Shown: positions 62,720-64,000 of the stretch, one piece after another | Layout of the letters: the number at the start of each line of letters is the position of its first letter | Numbering within the stretch: the first letter of the stretch is position 1 | Assembly: GCF_000350225.1 (NCBI RefSeq) | Contig: NW_005179065.1 | Location: 86,069-150,068 of the forward strand | Length of the DNA stretch: 64,000 bases | Source of the DNA: Chondrus crispus | Taxonomy: Eukaryota > Rhodophyta > Florideophyceae > Gigartinales > Gigartinaceae | Direction of reading: 5' to 3' | Made by a program: the position numbers and the translations under genes | Notes under the pieces: model-generated | Database searches by the model: none | Seen by the model: only the letters and a program-made list of their open reading frames with translations | Told to the model about the DNA's origin: nothing

Positions 62720-62962
62720 CTCAGCTTCCTATCTGCTAGTGTATCTGTAAGCGCACCCCTGATGCATTGATAAAATTACCCCCCCCACTGTACGGCCACT
62801 CACGGAAATGTGGTAATAATAGTCGAAAATACGAAAACAAATATTGAAAGATCGCGAGTTCGATCCTGATCAAAGAAAACAAAGTCTGCCCGAGGAGGGG
62901 CATGGTCGTCGTGAGAGTCGAGACCAAAATTTAAATGATTAAAACCTGCCCCCGAGGAGGGG

Positions 62963-63174
62963 TGTCGAATCCGAGTTCTGTAAGCCAAAGCCACAGTAAT
63001 AACGGCGGCAGTGAGATACGTGAGATGCGTGAGCTCCGAGGTTCAGAGAGCGCTGTGAGTGCGCCTGCACCCATGCACACCCGCAGTGAATGCGCTGTAG
63101 CAACTGAGGCTACAAATAGGGACACTGAGGTCCCATTCTAATAAACAAAGGCAGCGACGCCATCGTTACTTTTA
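62963..63174 (+). repeat. 3' LTR of Copia-D
   Basis: 212 bp, preceded by the polypurine tract GAGGAGGGG (62954-62962) and followed by AACAC, the target duplication. Confidence 0.92.
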
Positions 63175-63179
63175 AACAC

Positions 63180-63958
63180 GACCTCAAATATAGATTTCCC
63201 GCCCTTTTTCTGATCCTGACAGTCATGCAGAAGGAGAAGGATCGCATACATGAGAAACATTTTTGTCACTCAGATACAGGTCCGTCTTGTTATTGGGAGC
63301 TTTTGGGGGAGAACCACAATGCTGGTGAGGTCAATTCTTTACTTCGGGACAGTGAAATCAAGTTTTGACACCGTGGGACGAACCTCGAATGTTGTCTCTT
63401 TTCTTACATCTTGAGTAGAAGCGATGTACTCCTGCATTTTTCAGAATACTAAATGCTCTTTGATGCCCGGTAGTGTTAAGTGCGGTATTTTACCGTTACA
63501 GCCAATTTATCTCATTTTTATTTTCAAAAAAGTCGATTTTCAGGGCCTCAAATGAGGACCACCAGGTTCTCATAAGAGGACAAATATTGTACGCTTGGAC
63601 ACTAGCAATCTGATGGCTGACACGACTGCGAGGCCCTAAGGTCAAAGCTTGCTATTGATCGCTAACAGCGCTTTTAGCCCTTGCAGAGCAGCTTTGACTA
63701 ATGAAGATATTGTAATTTGACGCCTGTAAGACACAGGGCTATTCCATCCATCGTGATTGGCAATCACGCAATCACGCAATCACACAATCACGTCAATAAA
63801 TGGTGCCTGCTCCCTTGTGGTTGGTTGTGTATATTACGTTTCCGAAAAAATGGTCATGCTCATTAAAGAAATAAACAATCGACTTAAAATTAATCTTGTG
63901 CTCCAACTTCCTGTAATGCTCCTTGCAATTCTAAATATTTAAACCCCATTCAAATATT
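63180..63958. other. Region without recognised gene
   Basis: AT-rich. A short microsatellite of ATCACGCA units is at about 63763-63793, and a degenerate inverted pair (GGGCCTCAAATGAGGAC / CTCATAAGAGGAC) near 63541-63583. No credible frame. Confidence 0.5.
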
Positions 63959-64000
63959 CGTACTTTTCGAAATGATATTAAAATCATTTCGAAAAGTACG
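63959..64000. repeat. Perfect 18-bp inverted repeat at the window end
   Basis: CGTACTTTTCGAAATGAT (63959-63976) pairs with ATCATTTCGAAAAGTACG (63983-64000) around a 6-base ATTAAA spacer. The structure may continue past the window edge, so it could be one end of a foldback element. Confidence 0.85.

Larger units (their letters stand above)
57690..62740 (+). mobile_element. Non-LTR retrotransposon with restriction-like endonuclease, inside Copia-D
   Basis: A C-rich plus-strand element between Copia-D RNase H and its 3' LTR; limits are approximate. It has a low-complexity ORF1-like region, a reverse transcriptase of the non-LTR type in two frames and, after the RT, a Cys/His motif and restriction-like endonuclease. 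No AP endonuclease was seen upstream of the RT. This plan (one RT with C-terminal restriction-like endonuclease) is that of early-branching LINEs (R2/CRE/R4-like); the exact clade is not determined. No poly(A) tail or target duplication was found. Confidence 0.75.
52294..63174 (+). mobile_element. Copia-D: Ty1/copia retrotransposon with two nested insertions
   Basis: Plus-strand copia element with 212-bp LTRs (52294-52505 and 62963-63174), about five differences apart, and a perfect 5-bp duplication AACAC (52289-52293 and 63175-63179). LTR ends are TGTCGAATCC and CTTTTA (TG...TA). HLE-g sits in the RT and a non-LTR retrotransposon lies between RNase H and the 3' LTR, so the element spans 10.9 kb instead of about 5 kb. 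Confidence 0.9.

Noticed and set aside
62850..62890. GAGTTCGATCC, like a tRNA B box
   Set aside because: No matching A box, acceptor stem or anticodon arm upstream.
1..64000. CRISPR array, bacterial operon or phage
   Set aside because: No direct-repeat/spacer array or ribosome-binding site pattern; all identifiable genes are eukaryotic host or eukaryotic mobile-element genes.

Overview
This is nuclear DNA from a eukaryote. The host genes are intron-poor and tightly packed, and they sit in a sea of nested Ty1/copia, PIF/Harbinger, Tc1 and non-LTR elements. That layout fits a red alga of the Chondrus crispus type. The organism is an inference: no rRNA, organelle or taxon-specific marker is present. 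A 122-base N run at 38055-38176 shows it is a scaffold.

Layout. 0.6-1.3 kb: remains of a multi-pass membrane protein gene. 1.9-2.4 kb: a possible transposase tail. 2.4-16.8 kb: an old minus-strand copia element (Copia-A), split by five small TG...CA elements of 0.6-0.7 kb, one of which holds an intact young copia element (Copia-B). 17.2-18.5 kb: a pogo-type transposase relic. 19.5-23.0 kb: a Harbinger transposon (Myb-like protein plus DDE transposase). 23.1-23.9 kb: degenerate tandem repeats. 23.9-34.7 kb: Copia-E, whose right LTR is split by a second Harbinger element, itself holding a Tc1 element and another small TG...CA element. 37.8-43.2 kb: the only clear host gene island (a coiled-coil protein, an acidic proline-rich protein, a CDGSH iron-sulfur protein and a SIRT6-like sirtuin). 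43.6-50.1 kb: Copia-C, nearly intact. 50.4-51.7 kb: a frameshifted DDE transposase. 52.3-63.2 kb: Copia-D, containing a small TG...CA element and a GC-rich non-LTR retrotransposon with a restriction-like endonuclease. The window ends in a hairpin.

Target-site duplications, paired LTRs and one paralogous empty site support most of the nesting. Copia-A is oldest in its stack and Copia-B is youngest (its two 345-bp LTRs read as identical).

The most unusual find is the family of small elements (called HLE here, for hairpin-ladder element). Seven copies of 609-691 bp occur, six clearly related and one divergent. All are in other mobile elements. Each starts at or near TG, ends CA, and is flanked by a 5-bp target duplication (one base mismatched in one copy). 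They carry inverted termini and a series of short hairpins whose loops are often TCGG, ATCGG or ACGG and whose stems show compensatory changes. They contain no gene. They could be solo LTRs of an unseen retrotransposon or non-autonomous TIR elements. Other finds: copia primer-binding sites matching the anticodon region of initiator tRNA-Met, a gag start codon inside one of them, a 58-bp perfect palindrome, and a sirtuin with an added C2HC finger that converges with the CDGSH gene with 29 bp between stops.
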